Part shown: positions 10,408 through 19,733 of the stretch, piece after piece
Layout: each line of letters opens with the position of its first letter
Position numbering within the stretch: the stretch's first letter is position 1
Origin: Winogradskyella ludwigii
Lineage (GTDB): Bacteria; Bacteroidota; Bacteroidia; Flavobacteriales; Flavobacteriaceae
Direction: 5' to 3'
DNA: 64,000 nucleotides
Assembly: GCF_013403985.1 (NCBI RefSeq)
Contig: NZ_JABFDF010000005.1
Span: 248,001 to 312,000 of the forward strand
Notes under the pieces: model-generated
What the model saw: only the letters and a program-made list of their open reading frames with translations
Database searches by the model: none
What the model was told of the DNA's origin: nothing
Program-made: the position numbers and the translations under genes

Positions 10408-11581
10408 CATCATCGTCATCATCATCAATATCTTCATCTAAATCTACTACAGTTAATTCATCAATTTTAGAAAAGATAAAATCTCTGTTAATATGACTCA
10501 CATCGTTTAACGTTAAAGCAGACTCATATAGTTTTTTTGCTTTTTTTGTTTTCCCTAGTTTTTCTGCAGATTGTGCTAAATAATAGGTTCCCATTAAAGA
10601 TTCTGGATGCAATTTATTTGCTAGCGCTCCTAATTTAGCTAGTGATTTCAAATCCTCGCGTTGTTCAGCGATTTTAATAACTTTCTCTATTTCGTTTTCA
10701 CTAATTTCTTTTTTAATCCCAAATAGTTTTTCTATTCTTTTATATCTATCTGTTAAATAATTATCCAGAGTCCCTTCATAAGGCAGTACTTTTTCTTCAA
10801 GTTCTTTCTCTCTCAACGGATTATAGATATCAAAAATCTTTTCAAAAGACCTAGCTAAAGCACTTGTAACCAACGTGTAATGATTCTCACCTTTAAAATC
10901 ATCAAAATAATAAGTTAGATTCTGATTATCCACTTCTTGTATCTGTGAATTAGTAGATAGTATACTTTCTCGAAGTTGTGGAATATCTTTTTGAGAAGTT
11001 GCTAAATAATAGAAAATATCATCTTTAAAAAGAGACAAACGTTTTGATATAAAATTATTTAATGATCCTACAAAATCTGGACTTATACATACATAAGCCT
11101 GAAAAGCCAATCCCTCTTTAAACAAGTAAGAATTAATAAAATTCCCCATATTATCATGACCAACAGCAACTCTAAATTTACTAGTGTTGTATTTTTTGTC
11201 TATATATGGTAATAATTCGTCTGAAACAAAATCGTGAAATCTAAGACCTGATTCTGTTGGTAAGCCTGTTCCTGGCTCATAGTAACCGTCATAGAAACGA
11301 TTTTCTCCTTGCATAATACCAACAACTATTGCTCCTGGCATATTATCAAAATAGGTTTGAAAATCTACTTGTCCTGCAACAGGTTCAAATAAATAATCAC
11401 CATCAAATACAATGATTACTGGATATTTTTCGTCTGCCTTAGAATCGTAATCCTTTGGTAGTTTAATTTTTAGCTTACGAACTGAGCTAAGTCGAGATGA
11501 GGCGATTTCCTCATAAGTTACTTGTGCATCTGAAAATACATAGACAAGACAAGCAAGAACAACTAAAATAGTTTTTCTCAT
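10400..11581 (-). CDS. Esterase-D-like alpha/beta-hydrolase-fold protein with Asp at the nucleophile position, plus TPR-like tail
   Basis: Secreted or periplasmic: signal peptide at residues 1-20 (ILVVLACLVYVFSDAQ). Residues 25-240 look like the putative esterase family (FrsA/EstD type): KIKLPKDYD, YPVIIVFDGDYLF and SPDFVGSLNNF. At the nucleophile elbow, where the family has GHSxGG, this protein has GHDNMG (residues 141-146), so Ser is replaced by Asp. A later His is kept (GENHYTLV). The C-terminal third is helical and TPR-like (LMGTYYLAQSAEKLGKTKKAKKLYESAL) and ends in a run of Asp/Glu. It is a paralogue of the next gene upstream (11659-12816). Either a pseudo-enzyme or an unusual Asp-nucleophile hydrolase; the former seems likelier. 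Confidence 0.8.
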   Translation of the reverse strand: MRKTILVVLACLVYVFSDAQVTYEEIASSRLSSVRKLKIKLPKDYDSKADEKYPVIIVFDGDYLFEPVAGQVDFQTYFDNMPGAIVVGIMQGENRFYDGYYEPGTGLPTESGLRFHDFVSDELLPYIDKKYNTSKFRVAVGHDNMGNFINSYLFKEGLAFQAYVCISPDFVGSLNNFISKRLSLFKDDIFYYLATSQKDIPQLRESILSTNSQIQEVDNQNLTYYFDDFKGENHYTLVTSALARSFEKIFDIYNPLREKELEEKVLPYEGTLDNYLTDRYKRIEKLFGIKKEISENEIEKVIKIAEQREDLKSLAKLGALANKLHPESLMGTYYLAQSAEKLGKTKKAKKLYESALTLNDVSHINRDFIFSKIDELTVVDLDEDIDDDDDDDE

Positions 11582-11658
11582 GGTTAAGTAGGTTTAAATT
11601 GGGACTCCAAACATACTAAATATTCGTCAAGTTGTCAATTTTTTTCGATGAAATACAC

Positions 11659-12816
11659 TTAATCGTTTAATAATTCTTGAATTTCATACATTTTATCAAG
11701 CATAATCTCCTTGTCTATGAATTGAGATGGCTGCAAAAGTAAACCTGATTTGTAACGTATTAAAGCCTTTCTAAGATTACCTTCTTTCTCATAATACATC
11801 CCTGAATAATAAGCATTTAACATAGATTCAGGATAGATTTTCTTAATGAGTTTTGATAATTTCCCTAAAGATTCTACATCGTCCTTTTTATTGGACGCAG
11901 CGGCAATAGCTCTGATATCATTTTCAATTAATTTTTTTTCAAATCCATAAAAATATTCAATGTCTTCATACTTTTTTACTAGATAATCGTAAGGCGATCC
12001 TTCAAAAGTCAGTACTTTTTCATTATACTCTTTAGTATTAATAGGTTTAAAAAGTCCAAATATTTGGTTTAAAGCTTTTGGAATACCTCGTCCCACTAAA
12101 GAATAGTGGTTAGCATCTTCAAAATCATCAAATTGATAAAAGAGTTTTTTGTTTTCTATAGCAGAAATAACCGTATTAGTTTCTAAAATTGATGCTCTTA
12201 AGGCTTTTAAATCTGCATCTCCTGTAGCCATATAGTAGAAGGTTTCTTGCTCTAAAATCTCTATACGCTGTTTTAATCTATCCGTTATTTTAGGTGCCAA
12301 ATCTGGACTCAAAGCTATATAAGCCCTAAACATAGGTTTATCTTTAAACAAGTAATAGTTAATGAAATTAGCACTTAAATCATGCCCAACAATAATTCTA
12401 AAATTTGAAGCCTTATAATTCTCTTCTATAAATGGTAATAATTCTGCACCAATAAATTCATAAAAATCAGCTCCTTCATGCAAAGGAAAATTGCTATCAT
12501 CATCATAATAAAAGTCATCGATTCTTGTATTTGCTTGTTTTATACCTACAACAATACAATCTGGAATATCCTCCCAATACGATTGATAATCGATATTACC
12601 AGCAATTGGCTCAAACAAATAATCTCCATCTAAAACAACAATTAAAGGGTACGTTCGCTTCTCTTCGGGATTATAATTTCTTGGTAATTGAATTTTTAAT
12701 TCGCGTTCTCCATCAAGCTTATAAGAATCAATAGTTTTATAAATGGCTTGAGCCTGAATATTTAAGCCTATAAAAAGCGCTATAAGAAGTATGTGAAAAT
12801 TCTTGATTCTAAACAT
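11659..12816 (-). CDS. Esterase-D-like protein, paralogue, Asp at the nucleophile position
   Basis: Has the same architecture as its neighbour: signal peptide (residues 1-22, ending NIQAQA), esterase-like domain (YPLIVVLDGDYLFEP; IALSPDLAP) and a C-terminal TPR-like segment (MLNAYYSGMYYEKEGNLRKALIRYKSGLLL). The nucleophile elbow reads GHDLSA (residues 144-149) instead of GHSxGG, and the downstream His is kept (DANHYSLV). Similar length (385 aa), order and substitutions indicate tandem duplication. A 29-bp gap follows the membrane protein gene upstream, so it is probably in the panC-radA transcription unit. The function is not known. Confidence 0.8.
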   Translation of the reverse strand: MFRIKNFHILLIALFIGLNIQAQAIYKTIDSYKLDGERELKIQLPRNYNPEEKRTYPLIVVLDGDYLFEPIAGNIDYQSYWEDIPDCIVVGIKQANTRIDDFYYDDDSNFPLHEGADFYEFIGAELLPFIEENYKASNFRIIVGHDLSANFINYYLFKDKPMFRAYIALSPDLAPKITDRLKQRIEILEQETFYYMATGDADLKALRASILETNTVISAIENKKLFYQFDDFEDANHYSLVGRGIPKALNQIFGLFKPINTKEYNEKVLTFEGSPYDYLVKKYEDIEYFYGFEKKLIENDIRAIAAASNKKDDVESLGKLSKLIKKIYPESMLNAYYSGMYYEKEGNLRKALIRYKSGLLLQPSQFIDKEIMLDKMYEIQELLND

Positions 12817-12845
12817 GTACTAAAAATTTAAAGTATGGTAAAAAA

Positions 12846-13808
12846 TTAATTTATGGCTTTCTTTCTGTTGTAAATAGGTAAATATAATAAAGACAGACCA
12901 CCTATAATAATAATTACTAAAGTCTGTGTAGACCACATTATCCATCCAAATGCTCTACTTGGATCTTCCGCTAAACCAAATAACGTTGAAAATGCAATAA
13001 CTACTGCTTCTGGAAACGAACCAATACCTCCGTTCGTCGCAGCAATACTAAAGCTAGCCAATATAAAACCTATGAGGATTGCTGCAATAGATACGTTATG
13101 CAATTCTGGTAAAGCAAATGTAGTCACATAAAACATCAATACATACATAGCCCAAATAAAAAGGGTGTGACCTATAAATGCCCATTTTTGTTTCATTTTA
13201 AAAATACTAAGCATGCCTTCAATAAGTCCCATTACAAAACCTTTTACTTTTAACGCCAATTGAGACCTACTCTTGGTTATAAATAAAAGCAAGGCCATAC
13301 CTAAAATTAAGAGTACGATACCTGATACAACTAATGCTATTGGATTAAATTTATCTACGAAAAATTTATAAATAAACTCAAACTCTAAAAAAAGGGCAAT
13401 TACTATTATGAGTAACAACATCACAGTATCTGCAATACGCTCTGCAACTATGGTCCCAAAACCTTTCTCAAAGGGAATGCCTTCATAATTTTTTAGAATC
13501 GTTGATCTCGCAATTTCTCCAGCTCTAGGAATGGTAAAATTAATAAGATAAGCCGCATAAACAGCCATTAAGCTATTACCAAATTTTGGTTTATAACCTA
13601 AAGGTTCTGCCATAAAACGCCAACGATATGCTCTAGACACATGACTTAGAATACCTAAAACAACTCCAAGGCATATCCAACTATAGTTAGCGTCTTTAAA
13701 ATATTGAACTAAAGTAGAAACTGAAATTTTAGACAAAGAGTACCATACCAGACCAACTCCTAAGAGCAACGGCACACCAACTTTTAAGATGGTTTTAGGT
13801 TGAGCCAC
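12846..13808 (-). CDS. YbhN/UPF0104-family integral membrane protein (flippase-like domain)
   Basis: 320 residues with about eight hydrophobic segments. It carries features of the lysylphosphatidylglycerol-synthase membrane-domain (UPF0104/YbhN) family, such as SYSWICLGVVLGILSHVSRAYRW near the N-terminus, FTIPRAGEIARSTIL (about 92-106) and TNGGIGSFPEA (about 262-272). It lacks the soluble synthase domain, so it is a stand-alone transmembrane member, a type often annotated as flippase-like. The start codon is GTG (13806-13808), 4 bp after the panD stop, suggesting coupling. Its link to pantothenate synthesis is only positional. Confidence 0.85.
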   Translation of the reverse strand: MAQPKTILKVGVPLLLGVGLVWYSLSKISVSTLVQYFKDANYSWICLGVVLGILSHVSRAYRWRFMAEPLGYKPKFGNSLMAVYAAYLINFTIPRAGEIARSTILKNYEGIPFEKGFGTIVAERIADTVMLLLIIVIALFLEFEFIYKFFVDKFNPIALVVSGIVLLILGMALLLFITKSRSQLALKVKGFVMGLIEGMLSIFKMKQKWAFIGHTLFIWAMYVLMFYVTTFALPELHNVSIAAILIGFILASFSIAATNGGIGSFPEAVVIAFSTLFGLAEDPSRAFGWIMWSTQTLVIIIIGGLSLLYLPIYNRKKAIN

Positions 13809-13812
13809 CAGT

Positions 13813-14163
13813 TTATTTTAGAAGATTAGTAGCTTCGTCTGGAAATACTAAACAGGGTTTAAAAACTTTAGCGTCTTCAATATCCATGAACGCGTAAGTG
13901 ATAAGAATCAAGGTATCTCCAACAGAAACTTTTCTTGCAGCAGCACCATTTAAAGTTATTTCTCCACTTTTTCTTGGTCCTGGGATACAATAAGTTTCTA
14001 AACGCTCACCATTGTCATTGTTTACGATCTGAACTTTTTCACCTTGAATAATATTAGCGGCTTCCATTAAATCTTCATCAATAGTGATACTACCAATATA
14101 GTTTAAGGCCGCTCCTGTTACTTTTACGCGATGAATTTTAGATTTTACTACTTGAATTTGCAT
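13813..14163 (-). CDS. panD: Aspartate 1-decarboxylase (pyruvoyl enzyme)
   Basis: Makes beta-alanine from L-aspartate for pantothenate and CoA synthesis. The 116-residue length is typical. The self-cleavage site that generates the pyruvoyl group is present as Gly24-Ser25 (NYIGSITID). Lys9 is present ([10 protein letters not shown]), and the loop with [19 protein letters not shown] matches the family. It lies 13 bp downstream of panC, which uses its product, so the two form the beta-alanine arm in one operon. Confidence 0.97.
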   Translation of the reverse strand: MQIQVVKSKIHRVKVTGAALNYIGSITIDEDLMEAANIIQGEKVQIVNNDNGERLETYCIPGPRKSGEITLNGAAARKVSVGDTLILITYAFMDIEDAKVFKPCLVFPDEATNLLK

Positions 14164-14176
14164 TTTACAAAGGTAA

Positions 14177-15028
14177 TTAATTTAAAGCGATGTTATCGAT
14201 AAGTCTAATATCGCCTGCATAAACAGCTATAAACGCTCTATATGTTTTATTTGTTGATTTTCGATATACTGGTTTTAAGGTCGCTATATCTGCAATTATA
14301 ATATATTCCAACTCTAAGAGCGGTTGTTTTTCAAATTGCTTTGTAACCCATTCCGTTACTACTTTAGCACTTTTTGTGCCAAACATTTCTTTGGCAGTAT
14401 TTAATGTTTTATAAATAAAAGGTGCCGCAACTCTATGATCTTGTGTTAGTCTAGCATTTCTAGAACTCATAGCCAAGCCATCCTTAGCTCGGTAAATAGG
14501 GCAACCAATGATCTCTAAAGGTAAATTATGTAATTCTACTAACTTTCTAATAATCTGTAATTGCTGAAAATCTTTCTCTCCAAAATAAGCCGTGTCTGGC
14601 TTAACAATTTCAAATAAACGTTTTACAATGGTACCAACTCCGTCAAAATGTCCTTTCCTAAAGGCTCCTTCCATCTCGTGCTCTAGCCCATCAAAACTAA
14701 AGGCTTGCGATTGGATATTATCTGCATAAATATCTTCAACAGAAGGCGCATACACAATAACCTTAGTGTCACTCACTGTTTTTAACAATGCAATATCTGC
14801 ATCTATAGTTCTTGGGTATTTAACTAAATCATCTTGGTTATCAAACTGCGTAGGATTAACAAAGATACTCACCACCGCAAAATCATTTTCACTCAAAACC
14901 CTATTTACCAAAGACAAATGGCCTTCATGCAAGGCACCCATTGTTGGCACAAAACCAATAGAACTCCCATTAGCTTTCAATGCCGTTATATAAGTCGATA
15001 ATCCTGTTTTATTCTTAAAGTTCTTCAA
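14177..15028 (-). CDS. panC: Pantothenate synthetase
   Basis: ATP-dependent ligation of pantoate and beta-alanine. In 283 residues the HIGH-type motif is [14 protein letters not shown] (about 28-41), followed by IFVNPTQF, the [15 protein letters not shown] segment and the KMSKS-like AMSSRNARL. The start codon is TTG (15026-15028). No in-frame ATG exists nearby: the ATG at 15050-15052 is followed by a stop two codons later. It is the first gene of the minus-strand unit and has its own promoter at 15054-15061. Confidence 0.96.
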   Translation of the reverse strand: MKNFKNKTGLSTYITALKANGSSIGFVPTMGALHEGHLSLVNRVLSENDFAVVSIFVNPTQFDNQDDLVKYPRTIDADIALLKTVSDTKVIVYAPSVEDIYADNIQSQAFSFDGLEHEMEGAFRKGHFDGVGTIVKRLFEIVKPDTAYFGEKDFQQLQIIRKLVELHNLPLEIIGCPIYRAKDGLAMSSRNARLTQDHRVAAPFIYKTLNTAKEMFGTKSAKVVTEWVTKQFEKQPLLELEYIIIADIATLKPVYRKSTNKTYRAFIAVYAGDIRLIDNIALN

Positions 15029-15053
15029 TGGAGTTATAAAAGTTTAACGCATG

Positions 15054-15061
15054 CAAACATA
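15054..15061 (-). promoter_or_regulatory. panC: -7 promoter element for panC operon
   Basis: TATGTTTG on the minus strand (TAnnTTTG consensus), 26 bp before the TTG start of panC. A TTTG lies 21 nt further upstream and could serve as the -33 element. Confidence 0.55.
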
Positions 15062-15092
15062 ATATAATACTAGCAATCTGCACAAATTTTTG

Positions 15093-15100
15093 TAATTTTG
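15093..15100 (+). promoter_or_regulatory. -7 promoter element for the GT5-like/DUF4270/glmS run
   Basis: TAATTTTG (TAnnTTTG consensus) followed by CATG, 38 bp before the ATG at 15138. Back to back with the panC promoter. No clear -33 element is seen. Confidence 0.5.
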
Positions 15101-15137
15101 CATGTTTTTTACTATTAATTTCAAAAGCAGCAGATTT

Positions 15138-15953
15138 ATGAAAGATAAACGAATATTATATGTGTCCTCGGAAGTTGTTCCATATTTACCAGAAACAGAA
15201 ATTTCTTCAATGTCATTTGAAGCACCTAGAATGGTAAACAAACAAGGAGGTCAAATAAGAATATTTATGCCTCGCTTTGGAAACATAAATGAAAGAAGAC
15301 ATCAATTGCACGAAGTTATTAGACTATCAGGTATTAACCTGGTGATTAACGACTTAGATATGCCACTAATTATAAAAGTAGCATCTATTCCTAAAGAACG
15401 TATACAAGTTTACTTCATAGATAATGAAGACTATTTTAAGAGAAAAGCAACATTAACAGATGAAGAAGGTCAATTATTTTCAGATAATGATGAACGTGCT
15501 ATTTTCTTTGCAAAAGGAGTTATAGAAACTGTTAAAAAACTGAATTGGGCTCCAGACATTATCCATGTTAACGGTTGGTTAGCATCACTACTACCATTAT
15601 ATTTAAAAGAATTTTACAAAACAGAACCTTTATTTACGGAAAGCAAAATAGTAACCTCTGTATACAATCAAAGCTTTGAAGGAACGTTAGATACAGGAAT
15701 GCTATCTAAAATAAACTTTGACGGATTAAACTCAGAAGTAACAACGCTTTTAAAACAACCTAGTTATGTTAATCTAATGAAAGTGGCTATCGATAATTCT
15801 GATGCTATCATTAGAGGTTCTGAAGAACTACCTGAAGAATTAGATACGTATTTAAATGATTTAACAAAACCTGTATTAGACTATTATTCTGTTGAAGAAT
15901 TTGCGGATCCTTACACAGAGTTTTACAATAATACCGTATTAAAAAACAGTTAG
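15138..15953 (+). CDS. Truncated GT5 glycogen/starch-synthase-like protein (N-terminal domain only)
   Basis: The frame is open from 15102, but the ATG at 15138 (MKDKRILYVSSEVVPYLP) fits the family start and the promoter position, giving 271 residues. It resembles the N-terminal Rossmann domain of glycogen synthase (YVSSEVVPY; RIFMPRFGNINERRHQLHEV; PDIIHVNGWLASLLPLYLK). It lacks the whole C-terminal glycosyltransferase domain (usual enzymes are about 450-500 aa). The ADP-glucose-binding KxGGLGDV motif is replaced by NKQGGQIRIFMP. It is therefore unlikely to make glycogen. It sits 7 bp before a DUF4270 lipoprotein gene and divergent from panC. Confidence 0.8.
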   Translation: MKDKRILYVSSEVVPYLPETEISSMSFEAPRMVNKQGGQIRIFMPRFGNINERRHQLHEVIRLSGINLVINDLDMPLIIKVASIPKERIQVYFIDNEDYFKRKATLTDEEGQLFSDNDERAIFFAKGVIETVKKLNWAPDIIHVNGWLASLLPLYLKEFYKTEPLFTESKIVTSVYNQSFEGTLDTGMLSKINFDGLNSEVTTLLKQPSYVNLMKVAIDNSDAIIRGSEELPEELDTYLNDLTKPVLDYYSVEEFADPYTEFYNNTVLKNS

Positions 15954-15960
15954 TACACTT

Positions 15961-17697
15961 ATGAAAAAGAATAAATTTGCCTTACAGACAATATCATTCG
16001 GCCTAATTCTATTAAGTTTTATTGCTTGCGATAGTGATTTTGCTACGTTAGAGTCTGATGTCATTAATAATGATATTGCAACTAATTTTGATATATTTCC
16101 TAAAACATATGATGTTATTGCTTATACTAAAACATTAAAACCAGTACAAACCAATAACTTAGCTCTAAGCACATTAGGAATATATGATGACCTTTATGGT
16201 AGAACAAAATCTAGTTTTGTAACACAACTGACACCTAGTGATTACGATCCATCATTTGGCGACGAAGTAGTAATAGATTCTGTGGTTGTTACAATCCCTT
16301 ATTTTAGTACTGCAACAGGTATAGACGATGACGGTAAAATAACTTATGAAGTAGATTCAATAATTTCAAAAGGTGAAAATTTCAGTAAAATTGAACTAAG
16401 AATTTTTGAAAGCAACTATTTCATTAGAGATTTTGACCCATCTGCTGAGTTTAACGAAAGTCAAGCTTACTATTCAAATAGGTCTGCTTCATCTTCAGAA
16501 ATGATATCGACTACTGCTTTAGAAGGACAAGAACTTACTTTTGTAGATTATGATGATGCTACAGGAACTATTATGACTGTAGTCGATAATGAAATTGAAA
16601 TAAGTGATGAAGGATATAGCTTAAAAGATGTTAATGAGTTAGATGATAATGGTGACAAAACACTACTATCAAACGAAGCTCCTGCAATAAGAATTATGTT
16701 AGATCCTACATACTGGCAAAATAAAATTATTGATAAAGAAGGAGATGCTGTTTTAAGTAACCCAAACAACTTTGCAGATTACTTTAGAGGACTTTATTTT
16801 AAAGCAGAACCTGTAAACGAAGACGGAAGCTTTCTAATTTTAGATACAAGTACTTTAAGCGGTTCAAACGTTACAGTATACTATTCAAAATTAACGGCAT
16901 CAACAACAGATGACGAAGACCTAACAGACCAATCTACTTTTGTTTTCACTTTTGGATCTAATAAAATTAATTTCTTCGATAATACATTTACATTTCCACT
17001 TAACGATGGAGTTCCGGAATCCGGAGATAGCAGAATTTACCTAAAAGGAGGCGAAGGAGCTATTGCAGGAGTAAAACTATTTGATGGTGACGATTTAAGA
17101 GATGGAGATGATAACACCTTTGATGACTGGAAAGAGTTCTTCGTAGAAACGGATGAAGATGACGGAACATTTATACGTTCTAAACGATTAGTTAACGAAG
17201 CCAATCTTGTGTTTTATGTAGACAGTGATCAACTAGATCTTTTAAATGAAGATCCAGAAAATGAACCTAACAGACTTTATTTATATGATTTAACGAATAA
17301 AGCTCCCTTAATAGATTATTATTTAGATGTTACTAATTCTGCTTCACCTGAGTTTTCTAAAACGGGACATCTTGGTGCTTTACAACGTGTCGATGATGAA
17401 GCTGATGGTAGAGGTATTAAATACAAACTAAAAATAACGGAGCATATCAACAATTTATTATTACGCGATTCTACAAATGTTGAACTTGGATTAGCAGCAT
17501 CATTAAATGTCAATATAGAAGATCCTAGTTTTAGTTCTAGTCAGAATAAAATTCAAAGCTCAGACGATTTAGATGACACTGTACCTTTAGGTTCAGTGCT
17601 AACTCCAAGAGGTACAATTTTATATGGTAACGCCACAGAACCTGAAAATGAAAGTAAACGTGTATATTTAGAAATTTATTACACAGAACCAAACTAA
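15961..17697 (+). CDS. DUF4270 lipoprotein
   Basis: 578 residues with a lipoprotein signal (SFGLILLSFIAC, Cys at about 22), so it is probably lipidated and on the outer membrane. The following region (FATLESDVINNDIATNFDIFPKTYDVIAYTKTLKPVQTNNLALSTLGIY ... in several blocks) is the hallmark of DUF4270, a Bacteroidota family without known function. The protein is rich in Asp/Glu and beta-strand-like stretches. It starts 7 bp after the GT5-like gene and ends 15 bp before glmS, so the three are probably cotranscribed. That may connect it to envelope sugar metabolism, but this is inference. Confidence 0.85.
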   Translation: MKKNKFALQTISFGLILLSFIACDSDFATLESDVINNDIATNFDIFPKTYDVIAYTKTLKPVQTNNLALSTLGIYDDLYGRTKSSFVTQLTPSDYDPSFGDEVVIDSVVVTIPYFSTATGIDDDGKITYEVDSIISKGENFSKIELRIFESNYFIRDFDPSAEFNESQAYYSNRSASSSEMISTTALEGQELTFVDYDDATGTIMTVVDNEIEISDEGYSLKDVNELDDNGDKTLLSNEAPAIRIMLDPTYWQNKIIDKEGDAVLSNPNNFADYFRGLYFKAEPVNEDGSFLILDTSTLSGSNVTVYYSKLTASTTDDEDLTDQSTFVFTFGSNKINFFDNTFTFPLNDGVPESGDSRIYLKGGEGAIAGVKLFDGDDLRDGDDNTFDDWKEFFVETDEDDGTFIRSKRLVNEANLVFYVDSDQLDLLNEDPENEPNRLYLYDLTNKAPLIDYYLDVTNSASPEFSKTGHLGALQRVDDEADGRGIKYKLKITEHINNLLLRDSTNVELGLAASLNVNIEDPSFSSSQNKIQSSDDLDDTVPLGSVLTPRGTILYGNATEPENESKRVYLEIYYTEPN

Positions 17698-17712
17698 TTA
17701 AAAAACGAATCT

Positions 17713-19560
17713 ATGTGTGGAATTGTTGGATATATTGGCCATAGAGAGGCTTATCCTATTATTATTAAAGGGCTACAGAGATTAGAATACCGTGGATATG
17801 ATAGTGCTGGTATAGCATTGTACGATGGTAACACTATTAAATTATGTAAAACTAAAGGAAAGGTTTCTGACCTTAAAGCTAAAATGGAAAGTGAAGTTTC
17901 TACAGATGGTACTTTAGGTATTGGTCATACACGTTGGGCTACACACGGAGTACCAAACGATGCTAACTCTCACCCTCACTATTCTAATTCTGGAGATTTA
18001 GTAATTATTCATAATGGTATAATTGAAAATTACGATTCATTAAAAAAAGAATTAATTAAACGTGGTTATACGTTTAAATCAGATACAGATACAGAAGTAT
18101 TAATCAATCTAATCGAAGACGTTAAGAAAAGTGAAAATCTAAAATTAGGTAAAGCCGTTCAGATTGCGCTTAACCAAGTTGTAGGAGCTTATGCTATTGC
18201 CGTATTTGACAAAAATAAACCTAATGAAATTGTGGTTGCAAAACTGGGTAGTCCTTTGGCTATTGGTGTTGGTGACGATGAGTTTTTCATAGCAAGTGAT
18301 GCATCTCCGTTTATTGAATATACTAAAAATGCTATTTATCTTGAAGATGAAGAAATGGCAATTATTAGAAGAGGCAAAAAGATCAAAGTTCGAAAAATCA
18401 AGAATGACACCTTAGTAGATCCTTACGTTCAAGAACTTCAACTTAATTTAGAACAAATTGAAAAAGGTGGCTATGATCACTTTATGTTAAAAGAGATTTA
18501 TGAGCAACCTAGTGCTATTTTAGACACCTTTAGAGGTCGTTTATTAAGTAACGAGGCTATTATCAAAATGGTCGGTGTTGAGGATAATATGAAAAAATTC
18601 TTGGCTGCAGATCGTATTATAATCGTTGCTTGTGGTACATCTTGGCATGCTGGTTTGGTGGCAGAATATATTTTTGAAGATTTAGCAAGAATTCCTGTTG
18701 AAGTAGAATACGCTTCAGAATTTAGATACAGGAATCCTGTTATTACAGATAAAGACATCGTCATCGCTATATCACAATCTGGTGAGACAGCAGATACTTT
18801 AGCCGCTATTAAATTAGCCAAATCAAAAGGTGCTTTTGTTTTTGGTGTATGTAATGTTGTAGGTTCTACAATTGCAAGAGAAAGTGATGCAGGTGCTTAC
18901 ACGCATGCTGGACCAGAAATTGGTGTAGCATCAACTAAAGCCTTTACAACACAAATTACAGTACTTACCTTAATGGCATTACGTTTAGCGAGAGCCAAAG
19001 GCGTTATGTCTAGTTCAGAATTTAGACATCACCTTATTGAATTAGAAACGATTCCAAGTAAAGTTGAGGAAGCTTTAAAATCAGATGCTTACGTTCATAC
19101 CGTTGCTGAGATTTATAAAGATGCTAAAAACTTTTTATATTTAGGTAGAGGATTTAATTTCCCTGTAGCTCTAGAAGGTGCATTAAAATTAAAAGAAATC
19201 TCTTATATACATGCCGAAGGATATCCTGCTGCAGAAATGAAACATGGTCCTATTGCTTTAATAGATGAGCAAATGCCTGTGGTTGTTATTGCGACTAAAA
19301 AAGGACATTACGAAAAAGTGGTGAGTAACATCCAAGAAATCAAATCAAGAAAAGGTAAAATTATAGGTATTGTTACTAAAGGAGATGTAAGTGTTAAGGA
19401 ATTAGCAGATCACGTTATCGAGGTTCCAGAAACATTAGAATGTCTTTCTCCATTACTAACAACTATACCTTTACAATTGTTATCTTATCACATTGCAGTG
19501 ATGCTAAATAAAAACGTAGACCAGCCACGAAATCTAGCTAAGTCTGTTACAGTGGAATAA
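17713..19560 (+). CDS. glmS: Glutamine--fructose-6-phosphate aminotransferase (isomerizing)
   Basis: Makes glucosamine-6-phosphate, the first step to UDP-GlcNAc for peptidoglycan and LPS. The 615-residue length is normal. The N-terminal nucleophile Cys2 is present (MCGIVGYIGHREAYPIII), followed by class II glutaminase motifs (LEYRGYDSAG, GIGHTRWATHG, HNGIIENY). Two SIS sugar-isomerase domains follow (ACGTSWHAG, AISQSGETADTLAA, GRGFNFPVALEGALKLKEISY), with the C-terminal NLAKSVTVE. A hairpin terminator lies about 27 bp after the stop. No glmS ribozyme-like structure is expected or seen, since the gene follows DUF4270 after 15 bp. Confidence 0.98.
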   Translation: MCGIVGYIGHREAYPIIIKGLQRLEYRGYDSAGIALYDGNTIKLCKTKGKVSDLKAKMESEVSTDGTLGIGHTRWATHGVPNDANSHPHYSNSGDLVIIHNGIIENYDSLKKELIKRGYTFKSDTDTEVLINLIEDVKKSENLKLGKAVQIALNQVVGAYAIAVFDKNKPNEIVVAKLGSPLAIGVGDDEFFIASDASPFIEYTKNAIYLEDEEMAIIRRGKKIKVRKIKNDTLVDPYVQELQLNLEQIEKGGYDHFMLKEIYEQPSAILDTFRGRLLSNEAIIKMVGVEDNMKKFLAADRIIIVACGTSWHAGLVAEYIFEDLARIPVEVEYASEFRYRNPVITDKDIVIAISQSGETADTLAAIKLAKSKGAFVFGVCNVVGSTIARESDAGAYTHAGPEIGVASTKAFTTQITVLTLMALRLARAKGVMSSSEFRHHLIELETIPSKVEEALKSDAYVHTVAEIYKDAKNFLYLGRGFNFPVALEGALKLKEISYIHAEGYPAAEMKHGPIALIDEQMPVVVIATKKGHYEKVVSNIQEIKSRKGKIIGIVTKGDVSVKELADHVIEVPETLECLSPLLTTIPLQLLSYHIAVMLNKNVDQPRNLAKSVTVE

Positions 19561-19587
19561 CATAAATGATTACAAAAATCATATTTT

Positions 19588-19633
19588 TAAAGCCTTAAAA
19601 TTGAATAATAATCAGTTTTAAGGCTTTATTTTG
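19588..19633 (+). terminator. Rho-independent terminator after glmS
   Basis: Stem TAAAGCCTTAAAA (19588-19600) pairs with TTTTAAGGCTTTA (19617-19629), followed by a T-rich stretch. Confidence 0.8.
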
Positions 19634-19733
19634 TCAATAAAGTGCTATGCACGCATAATTTTTACGCATTTATTCATTAATTTTCATATATTTAATTAAA
19701 TTGCTCAACTAATAAATTAACTAACTCTCTAAA

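Noticed and set aside
15044..15241. Minus-strand open frame of 65 codons over the panC/GT5 promoter region
   Set aside because: It covers two opposed promoters and the antisense start of a well-supported gene.
15138..15953. Functional glycogen synthase
   Set aside because: The C-terminal GT domain and the KxGGLGDV motif are missing, so only a domain-level relation is claimed.
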